NCBI RefSeq assembly: GCF_001637205.1
Contig: NZ_LVJH01000074.1
Coordinates: 124,001-188,000 of the forward strand
Direction: 5' to 3'
DNA length: 64,000 bases
Source: Paenibacillus glacialis
Lineage (GTDB): Bacteria > Bacillota > Bacilli > Paenibacillales > Paenibacillaceae
Part shown: piece by piece, positions 1 through 9,388 of the stretch
Layout of the letters: each line of letters begins with the position of its first letter
How positions within the stretch are numbered: the stretch's first letter is position 1
Notes under the pieces: model-generated
Told to the model about the DNA's origin: nothing
Databases searched by the model: none
What the model saw: the letters and a program-made list of their open reading frames with translations, nothing else
Position numbers and translations under genes: made by a program

Positions 1-347
1 AGCCATTCAGCTACTCTAACTCCTTCCACGGTAAAATAATACTCATCCCAGTACCCATCCTTATGCGGACCATAATTAAAAATAGCGCCAGGATATAAAC
101 AGAACCAACTTCCCTCTTTAACGTCCTGTCGTTCTCCTCCATCTACCTGATAATAACCTGCACCTCCCGAAATCATAACGAAAGCCCAAGATTTGAAATC
201 GGCATCTATTCTCTGGAGTGTCCTTGCGGGTAAATGTCCTGCATTCACAACGGTAAGCGACCTGATTTTCTTTTTGCTCGAATCTACCATCGGATTAAAA
301 ACTCGGATCGGATGAGAACTGATCATATAATCCATATATTTTGTCAT
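1..347 (-). CDS. AraC-family transcriptional regulator, N-terminal part (runs off the window)
   Basis: Leftward reading frame of about 115 codons with no stop before the window edge. The translation begins MTKYMDYMISSHPIRVF and contains a cupin-like stretch (SGGAGYYQVDGGERQDVKEGSWFCLYPGAIFNYGPH, given here only as a description of the glycine- and aromatic-rich ligand-binding barrel) typical of AraC-type sugar regulators. The C-terminal helix-turn-helix pair would lie outside the window. I chose the ATG at 347 because an AGGGGAG ribosome site lies about 10 bases upstream; an in-frame ATG at 356 sits too close to that site. It is divergent from the oxidoreductase/isomerase operon starting at 478, so I infer it controls that operon in response to its sugar. 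The family call rests on half a protein. Confidence 0.7.
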   Translation of the reverse strand, partial: MTKYMDYMISSHPIRVFNPMVDSSKKKIRSLTVVNAGHLPARTLQRIDADFKSWAFVMISGGAGYYQVDGGERQDVKEGSWFCLYPGAIFNYGPHKDGYWDEYYFTVEGVRVAEW

Positions 348-477
348 CCTAACCATTCTCCCCTTTAAACAACTATGTTAAATTAATCTTAGATGAACAA
401 ATAAAACATATCTGTGCACAATATTGATCTAATTGTATCAAAATTGCATGGATAACGAAAGGATGTAAGCGTACACA

Positions 478-1536
478 ATGACTCTGATCAAAATTGGTAT
501 TATCGGAAATGGATCGATCTCCGAATCCCACTTGACTGCCTATCAAGCTAATCCGAAAGTGAAACTGTGGGCAGTCTGCGATTTGAACGAAGAGAGAGCT
601 CGTAAAACAGCAGAGAAATATGACATCCCTCATGTATATACCGACTATCATGAACTACTTGCTAACAAGGAAGTACAAGCGGTCAGCATCTGCACCTGGA
701 ATAATACACATGCAGAAATAAGTATCGCCGCCCTTAAAGCAGATAAGAACGTATTATGCGAGAAACCACTATGCAAAACTGTGGATGAAGCTCTTACAAT
801 CGAAGAGGCTGTTCAGAAGACTGGTAAAATGCTTCAGGTCGGTTATGTCCGTCGTCATGCTTCTAATATTGCTGTGTTAAAGAAATTTATTGATGCCGGC
901 GATCTCGGTGACATCTACTTCGCCAAGGCCAGCATGATTCGCCGTCTCGGTAACCCGGGTGGATGGTTCGCCGACAAAGAACGTTCGGGTGGAGGACCAC
1001 TTATCGATATCGGCGTACATGTCATCGACCTGTGCTGGTATTTGATGGGCAAACCGAAAGTAAAATCAGTCAGTGGTAACACTTACGCTAAACTTGGTAA
1101 CCGTTCCAATATTGAGAGTTATGATTTCTATAAAGCGGCTGATTATGATGCAACACGTAACGACGTAGAAGATATGGCAAATGCGCTGGTCCGTTTTGAG
1201 AATGGGGCTTCCCTATTGGTAGATGTGAGTTTCTCACTCCATGCCAAGCAGGATTCGGCCCAAGTTAATCTATACGGCACGAACGGTGGTGCGGAAGTCG
1301 AACCTCAATTGTCAATCGTCACGGAACAACACAACACAATCATTAATATCGATCCACAGATCACCGATCCTGCATTTGATTTCCAAGGGAGCTTCCAGAA
1401 TGAGATCAATCATTTTGTAGACAGCTGCCTAGGTATTATCGAAACAAACAGTCCCGTCCAGGATGGCGTAGAAATGATCAAAATACTGAACGCTATTTAT
1501 CAATCAGCTGCTGAAGGCAAAGAAATTCAATTCTAG
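478..1536 (+). CDS. Gfo/Idh/MocA-family NAD(P)-dependent sugar oxidoreductase
   Basis: 352 residues, the usual length for the family. The N-terminus is a Rossmann fold with the glycine motif IGIIGNGSISESHL (residues 6-19), and the hallmark EKP catalytic motif is at 95-97 (VLCEKPL). The C-terminal alpha/beta domain carries a GGGPLIDIGVHVID stretch followed by a conserved His. Members oxidise or epimerise a sugar or cyclitol hydroxyl using NAD(P); the substrate cannot be read from the sequence. It is the first gene of a tight operon with two TIM-barrel sugar isomerase-like genes, a combination usual for inositol- or keto-sugar-type catabolism. An AAAGGA site lies about a dozen bases before the ATG. 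Confidence 0.9.
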   Translation: MTLIKIGIIGNGSISESHLTAYQANPKVKLWAVCDLNEERARKTAEKYDIPHVYTDYHELLANKEVQAVSICTWNNTHAEISIAALKADKNVLCEKPLCKTVDEALTIEEAVQKTGKMLQVGYVRRHASNIAVLKKFIDAGDLGDIYFAKASMIRRLGNPGGWFADKERSGGGPLIDIGVHVIDLCWYLMGKPKVKSVSGNTYAKLGNRSNIESYDFYKAADYDATRNDVEDMANALVRFENGASLLVDVSFSLHAKQDSAQVNLYGTNGGAEVEPQLSIVTEQHNTIINIDPQITDPAFDFQGSFQNEINHFVDSCLGIIETNSPVQDGVEMIKILNAIYQSAAEGKEIQF

Positions 1537-1557
1537 TATAAAGGAGGAATAACTGAG

Positions 1558-2436
1558 ATGAACCTTAATAACAAAATCGGTGTCATGGTGGATAGCTTTG
1601 GTGTTGGCGTGCTAGAAGGTCTGAAGAAGGCAAAAGACGTGGGTGCAGATGGTGTTCAAATTTATGCCGTATCCGGCGAAATGGACCCTGCGACATTAAC
1701 TGTTACCAAACGCAGAGAACTTCGAAGTTATATTGAAGGACTCGGACTTGAAATTTCAGCGCTTTGTGGAGATTTGGCTGGTCATGGATTCCAAGATGCG
1801 GAGGTAAATCCGGACAAAATTGAAAAATCTAAACGGATTCTTGATTTGGCTGTGGAACTTGGTAGTTCCATCGTAACAACACATATCGGTATTGTCCCGG
1901 ATGACCAGAACGGTCGCATTTATGACTCGATGCAACGTGCATGCGACGAACTTGGTGTATATGCGAAGAGCATGAATGCATATTACGCTATTGAGACTGG
2001 TCCAGAACCAGCTGCTCATCTGAAGAGCTTTCTTGATACTTTGCATACCAATGGTGTCTCCGTCAATTTCGACCCAGCCAATATGGTCATGGTCACTGGA
2101 GATGATCCGGTCGAAGGTGTCAAGACTCTGAAGGACTACCTCGTTCATACACATGTCAAAGATGGCAAACGTCTGCGTCCTGTCGATCCGAGAGATGTGT
2201 ATGGTTATCTCGGGTATGGTGCAATGGATCATGCCAAAATCGCTGAAATGGCAGCATCAGGTGCCGCTTTTGAGGAAGTTCCACTTGGTGAAGGCAAAGT
2301 TGATTTCAAATCCTACTTCGCAGCCCTTCAGCAAATTGGTTACAACGGCTATTTAACGATTGAACGAGAAGTCGGAACTAATCCAGAAGAAGATATACGT
2401 AAAGCGGTCTCTTTCATTCAATCATATCGGAGTTAA
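1558..2436 (+). CDS. Sugar phosphate isomerase/epimerase family protein (AP endonuclease family 2 TIM barrel)
   Basis: 292 residues. The sequence fits the xylose isomerase-like TIM barrel (IolE/hydroxypyruvate isomerase/tagatose epimerase group). Metal-ligand stretches are visible: TTHIGIVPDD, YYAIETGPEPA (Glu), VNFDPANM (Asp), LVHTHVKDGKR (His) and YLTIEREVG (Glu near the C-terminus). A strong AAAGGAGG site precedes the ATG, 21 bases after the preceding stop, so it is co-transcribed with the oxidoreductase. Probable role: isomerising or epimerising the keto-sugar made by the oxidoreductase. The exact substrate is unknown. Confidence 0.87.
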   Translation: MNLNNKIGVMVDSFGVGVLEGLKKAKDVGADGVQIYAVSGEMDPATLTVTKRRELRSYIEGLGLEISALCGDLAGHGFQDAEVNPDKIEKSKRILDLAVELGSSIVTTHIGIVPDDQNGRIYDSMQRACDELGVYAKSMNAYYAIETGPEPAAHLKSFLDTLHTNGVSVNFDPANMVMVTGDDPVEGVKTLKDYLVHTHVKDGKRLRPVDPRDVYGYLGYGAMDHAKIAEMAASGAAFEEVPLGEGKVDFKSYFAALQQIGYNGYLTIEREVGTNPEEDIRKAVSFIQSYRS

Positions 2437-2468
2437 GTCAACATTATATTAACAAAGGAGCAGTCATC

Positions 2469-3326
2469 ATGAAATTAGGAGTTAGTTCATATAGTTTGTA
2501 TCAAGCAATGGCCGCAGATAACATGAGCATTCAGGACGTTATTTCTTGGGTAGCCGACATTGGCGCTCAGCATATCGAAATCGTTCCGTTTGGATTCGAT
2601 TTCAACCTTAATCCAGAATTAGAAGATCAAATTCGCGAGAAAGCGGCCGAAGTAGGTATCGCCATTTCCAATTATGCTATCGGAGCGAACTTCATCACGG
2701 ATACAGAGGAAGCTTATGAGGCTGAAATTCAGCGTGTCATGAGCGAGGTAGATCGCGTCCATCGCCTTGGTACCACACTGATGCGCCATGATGTTGCTTC
2801 TCGCAAGGATACGTCTATTGCCCGTTTCAATGAAGATTTAGCGCGCATCGCCCATGCTTGTCAACGTATTGCTGATCATGCCAAGCAATATGGGATTACA
2901 ACGAGCGTAGAGAATCACGGTTATTACGTTCAAGCTAGCGACCGTGTGCAAGCTCTCATTCACGCTGTAGACCGTCCAAACTTTAAAACAACGCTTGATG
3001 TTGGTAACTTCGTATGTGTGGATGAAAATCCGATATCAGCCGTGAAAAATAATATGAAGTACGCGTCGATGGTGCATATTAAAGACTTCTACATCCGTCC
3101 AACTTATCGCAATCCAGGCGAAGGTTGGTTCAAGAGTGCATCCGGAGACTTCCTCCGCGGAGCGATCGCCGGTCAAGGAGACCTCAATTTATATGAAATT
3201 CTGCGTATCGTGAAACAATCCGGTTATGACGAATACATGTCTATTGAATACGAAGGTATGGAAGAATGCCGAAAAGGAACCCAGATTGCCTTTAATAACG
3301 TTAACCGGATCTGGAATGAAGTATAA
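2469..3326 (+). CDS. Sugar phosphate isomerase/epimerase family protein, second copy
   Basis: 285 residues, the same TIM-barrel superfamily as the preceding gene but clearly divergent in sequence. Likely metal ligands are in TTSVENHGYYV (Glu), TTLDVGNFV (Asp), MVHIKDFYIRP (His) and YMSIEYEGMEE (Glu). AAAGGAG lies 9 bases before the ATG. It is the last gene of the three-gene operon and is followed by a hairpin at 3371-3420. Two different isomerase-like genes beside one dehydrogenase suggest consecutive steps of one pathway rather than redundancy. Confidence 0.87.
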   Translation: MKLGVSSYSLYQAMAADNMSIQDVISWVADIGAQHIEIVPFGFDFNLNPELEDQIREKAAEVGIAISNYAIGANFITDTEEAYEAEIQRVMSEVDRVHRLGTTLMRHDVASRKDTSIARFNEDLARIAHACQRIADHAKQYGITTSVENHGYYVQASDRVQALIHAVDRPNFKTTLDVGNFVCVDENPISAVKNNMKYASMVHIKDFYIRPTYRNPGEGWFKSASGDFLRGAIAGQGDLNLYEILRIVKQSGYDEYMSIEYEGMEECRKGTQIAFNNVNRIWNEV

Positions 3327-3370
3327 ATCATACCGCATTGTTATAAAGATTAATGAATCTTAAATCAATA

Positions 3371-3420
3371 AAAAGGGGCTAATCCTCGTCATGTTCACTG
3401 ACTTGGAATAGCCCCTCTTT
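3371..3420. terminator. Bidirectional intrinsic terminator between convergent genes
   Basis: Inverted repeat AGGGGCTA ... TAGCCCCT (3374-3381 with 3409-3416), with an A-run on the left and T-rich sequence on the right. It lies between the rightward isomerase gene and the leftward GH38 gene, so it can serve both. Confidence 0.75.
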
Positions 3421-3454
3421 ATGGTCTCTCTTAAATGATAATATTGCCCTCGTT

Positions 3455-6199
3455 CTATCGTCGAATACCCACCGTTACGATTTCACAAGGACCCACCTGT
3501 AAGGACAAACTGCCGTTCGCCGTGCTTGCGATTGGATTGCTCTCCTCTTCCAGAATCGTCGTCTTGTAGAAATACTGCTGCGGAATAGTCGAACTAAAAC
3601 TAAGGTCTGTCTTCTGCAGACTCATATTATACCAGCGAAGAAGTAAGTCTCCAGTAGCCTCGTTCATTTTTAGCGAAGAAAATGCAAGTTCCTTGTTCTC
3701 CCATTCGAATGGCGTATATACAGGAGCGATCACTCCTTCATGGACATCTGTCTGACACACTGTCCAAGGAATCTGGAATTGGTACGCCTCAGCATAAGCG
3801 CCAGAAGTCATACCATTGCCGTTGTGTGGGATGAGCTCCATACGTACGGTATGCTCCCCGAGACATTGCGCTTCCGGTGTCGGGAATAGCCCCCAGTCTC
3901 CGAGTTCGCCCACACTACGTAGTAGCGTGATCGCAATGGTATTACGACCATCCCGAAGCACTTCATATTCGTTCAATCCAAAGTTAGCGACCGTTAGGCC
4001 CGCTTTCTCATCACTGATATCCACAAAAGCCTGCTGATGTTGCGTGTTACTTGGATTAACCCACTCTGTAGCCGGCTCGATATCCCGCTCAGGAATCTCG
4101 AACATGGAATCTACATGAAGCATGGTGGCGTTTAAATCCGTCGGAAACAGCGCACGAACTCGGTGGTCCTTGGCAGGATTATCTATCGTCGTTTCGATGT
4201 GCAAGCCCTTACCGCCACGTTCTAAGCTGATTACGGTGCGAAGCTTCAACATGACTGTGCGGTGGCTACGCTGTGCTTTGCGCTCTGGATAGTACACCAA
4301 TGCCCGCTGCTCCTCGTCCAACTTCTCATCTGCCGAAGCTGGAATTTCCCAGTCATGTTTGATTTCCACAGAGGCCCGATAAGATGTATCTTCCAGCACG
4401 GAAATGTTCGCCTTAAGTCCTTTTGTCGTCAAAGCCTGTTCGTTCTCCGGCTGTTTGTACATATACTCGTTACCGATATCACCGGTGTTCTCATACACAC
4501 CAAGATCATGGTATGTCATACCACTGTTTTTGTCATTCAGTGTAAATGAACCATCCTCTTGGATCTCTACCTTAAGTGCCTCATTCTCCAGTATCCGTTC
4601 TCCCTGAAGTAAAGAATCTGCCGCTAAAGGCAATGTTCCGTCTGCACGACGGACCCAAGCATATGAACGAAGACCCAGCGCAGGAACTTCCTCTGATTGG
4701 AAGGTAAGTCTTACCCGACGGCACATATACGGCTGGCGGAACTTGTCATCCGGCAAGTCGTAGCCAAACTGAAGACCCAAATCCTTCACCGTGCATGCCA
4801 AGGCATCCCCTTGTTCATCTACGAGTACGCGACCATTCAAGTCGAGCTCCTTCATACGGCGAGCCGTTTCTTCCAGAGTGAAGTCTTCCCGCAAATACAG
4901 GCGCGCTGCGTCGAGCTCTAAGCTCACTGTACCGGTGCGCTTCCAGCCAGTCATGTTCATGACTACAAGCGGGAGCACATCCTCACCATATTTAGCAAAA
5001 CCAGACGTGTCCACAGATGATGCGATGACTTGCTTACTATCGTCAACAATGGTCTCCGTTACATGGCGGCTTTTCTCAAAGCGGGTAACCATTTCGCGGT
5101 GTACTTCATCTACGCTGCATCCGCAAATGCTGTCATGCGGGTGGTTCTGCATCAGTGTCTTCCATCCATAGGTGAACAAATGATGCGGATAGTCCTTACC
5201 CAGCAATTGAGCGAACGAAGCAAGTGGCTCTGCCACCTTCTCCAGCAAGACCTGTCCTTCCTGATTCATTTGTTTCAAATAGACCCGGGCCGATGCCGTA
5301 TTGACTAGCGTCCCCCATCCGTCCGTGCGTTGACTTCGTAGCTCGCCCTTTACAGACGATAAGTTACTACGATCCATTGCTCCATCTACTGCCTTAAGAT
5401 AATCCGGAAAGTTTGAATGAACAAACTCGATATCCGGATACAACTTTCTAGCGGTTTCGATCGCTTCCGGCAAATCAAGTTGGACAGGTTGGTGATCGCA
5501 ACCATTCATGAACAGCAGCTCACTTGTAGATGCGAACTTCTCCGCATCAGCCAGCTTCCGCTCCCAGAATAATCTCGCTTCAGCTTCATCGACTGGCACT
5601 TCATTTCCGTTCGAATACCAGTTGGCAAACAGAATCCCGAGCACTTTCGATCCGTCGGGCCCTTCCCAAATGAGTTCAGAGAAAGAAGACTCGTAACCGC
5701 CATCGGATACGGTATTATTAAATCCCGTCGGTTTCACACCTCGTCCGAAAAAGGCGTTCGTGATCCCGGATTGCTGCATCAACTGCGGGGTCTGACCAAC
5801 GAGCCCGAAGGTGTCCGGGAAATAACCGATCTTGGATGGTTCCCCGTATCGTTTCGAGTCCTGATGACCGATCTGCATGTTGCGTACGTTCGCTTCCCCG
5901 CTTGTCAGGAATGCATCTTGTAGGATGTACCAAGGTGCAATCAGAAGACGGCCTTCTGTAATATATTTCTGCAGACGCTCTTGATTTTCAGGGCGAACCT
6001 GAAGGTAATCTTCCAAAATAATCGTTTGTCCGTCGAGGAAGAAACTTTTAAATTCGCTATCCCCATCCAACTTATCTAGTAATGAATCAACCAACTGAAC
6101 TAGGCGCACGTGGTGTTTCTCATAAGGTAGATACCATTCCCGGTCCCAGTGGGTATGGGAAATGATGTGGGCAGTCTGACGTTTACTTGGTGTTTCCAT
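3455..6199 (-). CDS. Alpha-mannosidase, glycoside hydrolase family 38
   Basis: 914 residues, full length for a bacterial GH38 enzyme. The N-terminus carries the zinc-site motif HTHWDREW (His15, His17, Asp19). The candidate nucleophile is Asp129 in GYFPDTFG, and a further metal-binding His is expected in the NHPHDSICGCSVDEVH stretch. The C-terminal half is the usual beta-sandwich region. There is no signal peptide, so it acts in the cytoplasm on imported mannosides, removing terminal alpha-mannose. AGGAGG lies just before the ATG. It is the last gene of the leftward mannoside operon, 63 bases after the unassigned hydrolase. Its sequence is closest in feel to the MngB/YbgG type, but the linkage preference cannot be told. 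Confidence 0.94.
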   Translation of the reverse strand: METPSKRQTAHIISHTHWDREWYLPYEKHHVRLVQLVDSLLDKLDGDSEFKSFFLDGQTIILEDYLQVRPENQERLQKYITEGRLLIAPWYILQDAFLTSGEANVRNMQIGHQDSKRYGEPSKIGYFPDTFGLVGQTPQLMQQSGITNAFFGRGVKPTGFNNTVSDGGYESSFSELIWEGPDGSKVLGILFANWYSNGNEVPVDEAEARLFWERKLADAEKFASTSELLFMNGCDHQPVQLDLPEAIETARKLYPDIEFVHSNFPDYLKAVDGAMDRSNLSSVKGELRSQRTDGWGTLVNTASARVYLKQMNQEGQVLLEKVAEPLASFAQLLGKDYPHHLFTYGWKTLMQNHPHDSICGCSVDEVHREMVTRFEKSRHVTETIVDDSKQVIASSVDTSGFAKYGEDVLPLVVMNMTGWKRTGTVSLELDAARLYLREDFTLEETARRMKELDLNGRVLVDEQGDALACTVKDLGLQFGYDLPDDKFRQPYMCRRVRLTFQSEEVPALGLRSYAWVRRADGTLPLAADSLLQGERILENEALKVEIQEDGSFTLNDKNSGMTYHDLGVYENTGDIGNEYMYKQPENEQALTTKGLKANISVLEDTSYRASVEIKHDWEIPASADEKLDEEQRALVYYPERKAQRSHRTVMLKLRTVISLERGGKGLHIETTIDNPAKDHRVRALFPTDLNATMLHVDSMFEIPERDIEPATEWVNPSNTQHQQAFVDISDEKAGLTVANFGLNEYEVLRDGRNTIAITLLRSVGELGDWGLFPTPEAQCLGEHTVRMELIPHNGNGMTSGAYAEAYQFQIPWTVCQTDVHEGVIAPVYTPFEWENKELAFSSLKMNEATGDLLLRWYNMSLQKTDLSFSSTIPQQYFYKTTILEEESNPIASTANGSLSLQVGPCEIVTVGIRR

Positions 6200-6262
6200 T
6201 GTATAGACCTCCTAATATGAAGTACGTTCTACGCAGAATCTTTATGTAGAAACGAGAGATGA

Positions 6263-9200
6263 TTATGTTACGTTGATTTCGACTTCCTGTGGGCGATAGA
6301 CACCCATCAGGGCTCCCGTTATGTCCGTGGCGAAGAGGACAGAACGTTCCTGTTCCAGCAGGAACGTATAGGTCCGACCGGTGAGCGGGTCCTTCACCTC
6401 GACCTTCGCATCCAAGGCATACTCCGATACGAAGGTGAAGAGCGCGCCGCTAGCGAAGCTCAACTTGCGTCCGTAGACGCCAGGCAAGTTCCCACCGCTA
6501 AGCCATTCAAAGTCACGCTCCACACCAGCAGCCTCCATCGCGTAGCGATATAGCGCAGTCGTAGTGTCACTCCGATCACTCAGTTCAACGGGTAGCGGGC
6601 TCCAAATGAGCCTGCCCTTACCAAGCGGAATGTTCACGACGGAATCTCCCATGGAGTTATCTATTGATCCGTGAACGGGTGCTTCCTTTGTCACCTCAGC
6701 AATCCGGCGGTGACCGAAAGAGACGGGCAGTGCTTGGCCCTGCAGATCAAGCACTTCTTCGCGGCGCACGTTGCGTAGCTCGTGCTTACCGAGGATATCG
6801 CTCAGGCGCTCCGACGGGCGCCAGTAAGCATCAATGCTGAGTGGGCCGGTGGCAAGTAACACCGCTCCGGTCTGCTCAACAATACGGATGAGCTGTTCCA
6901 TCGCCATATCGTCAAAGTTGTGCGCGCTTGGTAGCATTATTAGTTTCACTGGATTCTTTTCCAAGTCATCCAGATGGTATTCAGAAGCGCCTCGGAAAGG
7001 CACTTTAAGATCATACGCAAGAATACGGGTAAGCTGCGTTGTAGCAGCAAAGGCCAACTTACGATTTGAGAAGTCGTTGGAATAAGGGAACACCGCAGCA
7101 ATCTCTTCCAGCTTCCGATCACCAAACACATCACGGATACCTTCTATAAACTGACCGAAATCATAAGATACGTTCGCCTCCGGCTTCTCGGTTCCATCGG
7201 CTCTCAGTGCCCCAATATGGGACTCATTCGCATTATCCATATAGAAATTGGTGTTCCATATCCAGTGCACTGCTCCGGCTCCGGCAGTCCCAAAGGCGTA
7301 AGCGTACTTACGTTCCAGCAGATTACGTAGCTCTTGCTCCGAACGTTTGGCCCGTCCATCAGGGGTTTCGACGTACATGACGCCTGTCTCCTGAATTAGG
7401 TTTGGCTTGTTCGGTGTCTTCGCGAAGATACCATCCCACATCAGATAATCATTAAACCACCAGGAATGTACCGTTGTGTAATCTACCGCTTCTTCATAGA
7501 AGAACGGTGAAGGTCGTTGCGCACCAAGACCTTCATCCTGGCCAACCGTTACCATATGCCCTGGACATTGTTCCTTGATGGTGTCATTTAACTGCTTCGC
7601 CCAGCGATTATGCATATCCATTGAGAACAGACAGTAATCAAGCCAACGTGTTCCCCTCTTCGCATTGTGCATATCCTGTACATCGAAGTTAATCTCTCCT
7701 GCTTCTGGAAGCTGTGCCGAAGCAAAGCTCGGAAGTTCATCCGGTGTCATGTTCCAGCGTTCCTGAAGCACTTCGATCATGCTATGTCTCGCTTCTAGCC
7801 ACGCTACGAAAGCTTGGCTTTCAAAGCGATCATGACATGAACTCGGACCATTTGAGAAAATACGTGCCGGATCAAACATCGACGGCTCATTAATCAGATC
7901 CCAGTCTACATTCGAAGTGTCTTTATGACGAGAAACGATAGAACGGATGAATCGCTTCTGGGCTTCCACACTTAGTGGGTCCAGATACGGGTTTACCCCT
8001 CCCCACGTTTCCGGGGTGAAAGAGAAGAACGTAAAAGTCACCTGAAGGTCGTGCTTCTTCGCAGTCATGATAAAGGCATCAATCGCCCGCAATACATCTT
8101 CTGAGATATGACCATCGTCTTGCATCACATTACGATAAGCCGTCCATATACCTGTGCGAATCCAGTTAATCCCTGCCTTGCGCATCTGACCCATATCACG
8201 ATCCCATACACCGACGTTCGGAAGGAATAGAAATTTCCGTGCTACATCACTGGTCATATAGGTCATGCCTACTACAGGTAGAGGACGTCCACCCTTTATG
8301 AAATAATCTCTTCCAGTCGTTACTGGTTCTCCTGCTGCCAGCAGCTCAGGAGCATGGCCCCAGAAACCTTGACGCAGAATCCGAATTTCACCATCATTGG
8401 ATTCTGCTCGGCATACTATCCGGTACATACCACTGCTGATTTCTAGAGGAACAGGAATACGAACAATGTTCAGTTCAGCATTAGCCTTCATCTCCAAGTT
8501 GTGTGACCAGCGCAGGGACGCATCTTCTTCATGCTCTACCATAACCGTAAACTTCCACGTTTCTTCTTTCTTGGAAGATGGCATCACCCGTTCAAGCTGC
8601 TGGATCTGAAGTGTCAGCGAGGCGCGTTCTCCTGACTCATAGGACCCGTAATTCGGCTTAATCCAGATCTCTGTAACGCCCTTGGCGCAGAATTCGGCCC
8701 ATGTGTAGATCGCGGATAGACCCTCTTGTTCCCATAAAAGAGAAGTCGCTGGTATATTTAAGAACAGCCAGCGTGAACCTGCAAACAAACCGAGCGTATT
8801 CTCCCAAAGTACTACTGGAGCAGCCGTTTCCCGACCGTCTTGCATAAGTCCCTTCAGTAGCGGATAAATACGTGTACTCATCGGACCCGAGGACCCCATT
8901 TGATGTGGTAGATCGCTGGTCTTAGTGGTATGTGGTACAAGGTTCCATGTGTCGGTACTCGCCATGAACAGGGATTCCTGACCCTTAAGCAGTGGAATTA
9001 CATCCGATGCAGCCAGTGAGTGGATGCGTGAACACTCAACGCGTAGAGCCTCATGGATATACAACTGCTGATGATAAGAAGTCTGTTCCTCCTCTACATG
9101 CCATTGCCCATCAACCCGACGAACCGGATGTTTGAATGGCGCACCACCGATGCTGAGTAGCCCACCGCCTCTTTTCAAATAGTCAAGAATGTCTATCCAT

Positions 9201-9388
9201 GCCAATTTAGGAAAATAAGGAGCGTGTAGGTTGATGAAACAACCACCTTCGGTTTCCCGAAGTGTTTCTGCAAGCTGATCCCCATCCACAATAGTGCCGA
9301 ACCGACTCATAGATTCGATAGCATGCTTAGGTATTGATCCAGAGATCGGAAACTCAGAATCGTAAAATATCACGATCGGTCTATTCAT
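6263..9388 (-). CDS. Large clan GH-A-like glycoside hydrolase of unassigned family
   Basis: 1041 residues, no signal peptide. Apparent layout: residues 1-120 a glutamine-amidotransferase-like alpha/beta domain; about 235-345 a beta-sandwich; about 365-720 a TIM barrel; about 725-940 a second amidotransferase-like domain like the trimerisation domain of GH42; then a C-terminal beta domain. The barrel has the clan GH-A acid/base signature WDLINEPS (Glu501) and a candidate nucleophile in LIQETGVMYVE (Glu667). The ATG overlaps the GH125 stop by 4 bases, so the two are translationally coupled. A closely similar partial copy begins at 61852. The context points to cleavage of a mannose-containing glycan, perhaps as a beta-mannosidase or beta-galactosidase, but that is inference. 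Confidence 0.8.
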   Translation of the reverse strand: MNRPIVIFYDSEFPISGSIPKHAIESMSRFGTIVDGDQLAETLRETEGGCFINLHAPYFPKLAWIDILDYLKRGGGLLSIGGAPFKHPVRRVDGQWHVEEEQTSYHQQLYIHEALRVECSRIHSLAASDVIPLLKGQESLFMASTDTWNLVPHTTKTSDLPHQMGSSGPMSTRIYPLLKGLMQDGRETAAPVVLWENTLGLFAGSRWLFLNIPATSLLWEQEGLSAIYTWAEFCAKGVTEIWIKPNYGSYESGERASLTLQIQQLERVMPSSKKEETWKFTVMVEHEEDASLRWSHNLEMKANAELNIVRIPVPLEISSGMYRIVCRAESNDGEIRILRQGFWGHAPELLAAGEPVTTGRDYFIKGGRPLPVVGMTYMTSDVARKFLFLPNVGVWDRDMGQMRKAGINWIRTGIWTAYRNVMQDDGHISEDVLRAIDAFIMTAKKHDLQVTFTFFSFTPETWGGVNPYLDPLSVEAQKRFIRSIVSRHKDTSNVDWDLINEPSMFDPARIFSNGPSSCHDRFESQAFVAWLEARHSMIEVLQERWNMTPDELPSFASAQLPEAGEINFDVQDMHNAKRGTRWLDYCLFSMDMHNRWAKQLNDTIKEQCPGHMVTVGQDEGLGAQRPSPFFYEEAVDYTTVHSWWFNDYLMWDGIFAKTPNKPNLIQETGVMYVETPDGRAKRSEQELRNLLERKYAYAFGTAGAGAVHWIWNTNFYMDNANESHIGALRADGTEKPEANVSYDFGQFIEGIRDVFGDRKLEEIAAVFPYSNDFSNRKLAFAATTQLTRILAYDLKVPFRGASEYHLDDLEKNPVKLIMLPSAHNFDDMAMEQLIRIVEQTGAVLLATGPLSIDAYWRPSERLSDILGKHELRNVRREEVLDLQGQALPVSFGHRRIAEVTKEAPVHGSIDNSMGDSVVNIPLGKGRLIWSPLPVELSDRSDTTTALYRYAMEAAGVERDFEWLSGGNLPGVYGRKLSFASGALFTFVSEYALDAKVEVKDPLTGRTYTFLLEQERSVLFATDITGALMGVYRPQEVEINVT

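Noticed and set aside
1756..2232. 158-codon leftward open frame inside the first isomerase gene
   Set aside because: Fully antisense to a well-supported gene with a good ribosome site; its translation has no domain character.
4791..5171. 126-codon rightward frame inside the GH38 gene
   Set aside because: Antisense shadow of the GH38 coding sequence; serine-rich translation typical of reverse frames.
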